6,115 nt of DNA from positions 1-6,115 of the forward strand of contig JAHHRC010000078.1 in the NCBI GenBank assembly GCA_020026035.1, read 5' to 3'. This DNA is from Erysipelotrichaceae bacterium (GTDB lineage Bacteria > Bacillota_I > Bacilli_A > Erysipelotrichales > Erysipelotrichaceae). A program made the translations under genes and the position numbers. Positions 5,140 through 6,115 of this stretch are shown piece by piece. Positions within the stretch are counted from its first letter, which is position 1; the number at the start of each line of letters is the position of its first letter. The notes under the pieces were generated by a model, which was given only the letters and a program-made list of their open reading frames with translations, did not search any database and had not been told where the DNA came from.

Positions 5140-6115
5140 CTATTTCACAAATAGCCGTTTCACACTTACTACAACACCCATCAAACTACTCATCACAAGC
5201 ATTACATACATCATGAAATGACTTTCATCACTTGTACGAGGGATTGGTTTCACAACTGGTTGTGCAACCGTTTGACTACTAACAACTTCCACCTTCGCAG
5301 TAGGAGTTGGCTTCGTAGGTTTAGCAGGCTTTGTAGGTTCTGTTAGAGTACCTGGTTTACTTGGATCAACAGGCTTTGGTGTTACTTCTTTAGCAGTGAA
5401 TTCCCAAGTTCCACTAAGCACTTGTTCCCCTTCAACTACCATCGTACTATCGTTATCCCAAGACTTAAATGTCCATGTACCTTCTGTTGTTGAGACTTTT
5501 TTACCCGTCAAATCCGTGGCATTAACCGGAGTACCAACCGGGAATCCAACTAGATTGTTTGGGAGTAAGTCCATAACTTCTTTTGGAAGTACTTTTCCAT
5601 TAGCCCCCACAAACTCGAAGTTAACAGTTCCTTTTTTAACAACTTCTAGCGCCTTCTCTGTGAATATCCATGTACCAGTAAAGATGACATCATCTTTAAC
5701 TAGAGCATTCTCTTTGTCCCATGCCTTAAACTCCCACATTCCTGTTGATGTTTTTAATTCCTTTACAGTTGGGCTCTTTGGATTAACAGTCTCATTCTTA
5801 TTCACTGTTTCATCCTTAGGCAGTGCCATCTTCAGAATTTCTGGAAGTTCACCTGTTATACTTACAAACTTATATGTTACCTTAGCTTTTTCTATAACAG
5901 GTACTTCAGGGTTTGGATTTGTTCCCGGACCTGTTCCTGGATCTGTACCCGGATTTGTTCCCTGATCTGTTCCTGGATTTGTTCCCGGATTTGTTCCAGG
6001 TTCTGTTCCCGGTTCTGTTCCTGGATTTGTTCCCGGATCTGTTCCTGGATTTGTACCCGGATCTGTTCCTGGATTTGTTCCTGGTTCTGTTCCCGGTTCT
6101 GTTCCCGGTTCAGTT
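5140..6115 (-). CDS. Sortase-anchored surface protein with SHIRT-like domains (5' end outside window)
   Basis: The C-terminal 324 residues of a larger wall-anchored protein, probably an adhesin or stalk protein; frame is open to the window edge, so the ATG at 5829 is internal. In order (numbering from the edge): a PGT[E/N/D] repeat stalk (1-66), a linker, two domains of about 80 residues (about 79-153 and 163-242), a Pro/Lys/Thr-rich wall-spanning part (243-290), IPRTS (291-295), a hydrophobic anchor (about 300-318) and a KRLFVK tail. Both domains share the pattern LPK/LPE early, then GTWTFKSWD or GMWEFKAWD, then a closing GTWxFT, which matches SHIRT domains of streptococcal surface proteins as I recall them. 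The sorting motif is not LPxTG. No sortase gene is in the window. The ligand and the N-terminal domain are not visible. Confidence 0.88.
   Translation of the reverse strand, partial: TEPGTEPGTEPGTNPGTDPGTNPGTDPGTNPGTEPGTEPGTNPGTNPGTDQGTNPGTDPGTGPGTNPNPEVPVIEKAKVTYKFVSITGELPEILKMALPKDETVNKNETVNPKSPTVKELKTSTGMWEFKAWDKENALVKDDVIFTGTWIFTEKALEVVKKGTVNFEFVGANGKVLPKEVMDLLPNNLVGFPVGTPVNATDLTGKKVSTTEGTWTFKSWDNDSTMVVEGEQVLSGTWEFTAKEVTPKPVDPSKPGTLTEPTKPAKPTKPTPTAKVEVVSSQTVAQPVVKPIPRTSDESHFMMYVMLVMSSLMGVVVSVKRLFVK
5917..6115 (-). repeat. 12-bp in-frame tandem repeat coding PGT[E/N/D]
   Basis: Sixteen consecutive 12-bp units (5917-6108) encode Pro-Gly-Thr-X, with X being Asn, Asp, Glu or once Gly, and continue to the window edge. 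The ACA and mostly GGA codons are fixed, proline codons vary (CCA, CCG, CCT), and the last codon drifts among AAT, GAT, GAA and GGT. One unit is QGTN (CCG to CAG). The tract forms a flexible stalk; since units are multiples of three, copy-number changes keep the frame. Confidence 0.95.

Noticed and set aside
5140..5829. Surface protein starting at the ATG at 5829 as a complete gene
   Set aside because: The frame stays open to the window edge, the ATG falls in the middle of the first SHIRT-like domain, and there is no ribosome site or promoter before it.
5396..5965. Plus-strand open frame opposite the surface protein
   Set aside because: It is the antisense of the SHIRT and PGTx coding region; the 12-bp repeat has no stops in several frames, and the translation has no family resemblance.
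5917..6115. CRISPR-like array
   Set aside because: The repeats are contiguous 12-bp units without spacers and lie in frame in a coding sequence.

Overview
The window looks like chromosome of a low-to-moderate GC Gram-positive bacterium (Bacillota). The support is strong purine-rich Shine-Dalgarno sites, sigma-A type promoters with near-consensus boxes, a recU–class A PBP operon (a classic Bacillota pairing), and a cell-wall-anchored repeat protein with a sortase-type C-terminus. The PBP and the unusual sorting motif hint at an Erysipelotrichia-like lineage rather than Bacillus or Streptococcus, but that is an impression, not a proof.

Layout. Positions 1-81 hold a promoter with a dyad that could be an operator, driving a TetR/AcrR-family regulator (82-717, +). 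Its terminator stands back to back with a second terminator belonging to a convergent gene for a polytopic membrane protein of unknown function (775-1566, -). Between that gene and the next lies a divergent promoter region (1567-1783) with two near-consensus promoters pointing away from each other, a 24-bp AT-rich dyad, and a short structured leader. Rightward runs the operon recU (1784-2359) – class A penicillin-binding protein (2363-5005), ended by a strong hairpin terminator. From the right edge, a large surface protein is read leftward (5140-6115, 5' end outside the window). Its visible part is a 12-bp/4-residue PGT[E/N/D] stalk, two SHIRT-like domains, a Pro/Lys-rich wall-spanning segment and an IPRTS sorting signal with membrane anchor.

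How the parts relate. RecU (Holliday junction resolvase) and the bifunctional PBP are co-transcribed and almost touching, linking chromosome processing to wall synthesis as in other Bacillota. The surface protein is expected to be attached to the wall that the PBP makes, but the two genes are convergent and separately terminated. The target of the TetR regulator is not evident: the membrane-protein gene is convergent with it and has its own promoter.

No clear new multi-gene system is visible. The points most worth a second look are the departures of the PBP glycosyltransferase domain from the family's conserved motifs (RKxxE reads YKVQQ and GGSTxTQQ reads GGSTFTMQ), the non-LPxTG anchor motif, the uncharacterised membrane protein with its dyad-flanked promoter, and the in-frame 12-bp repeat tract.
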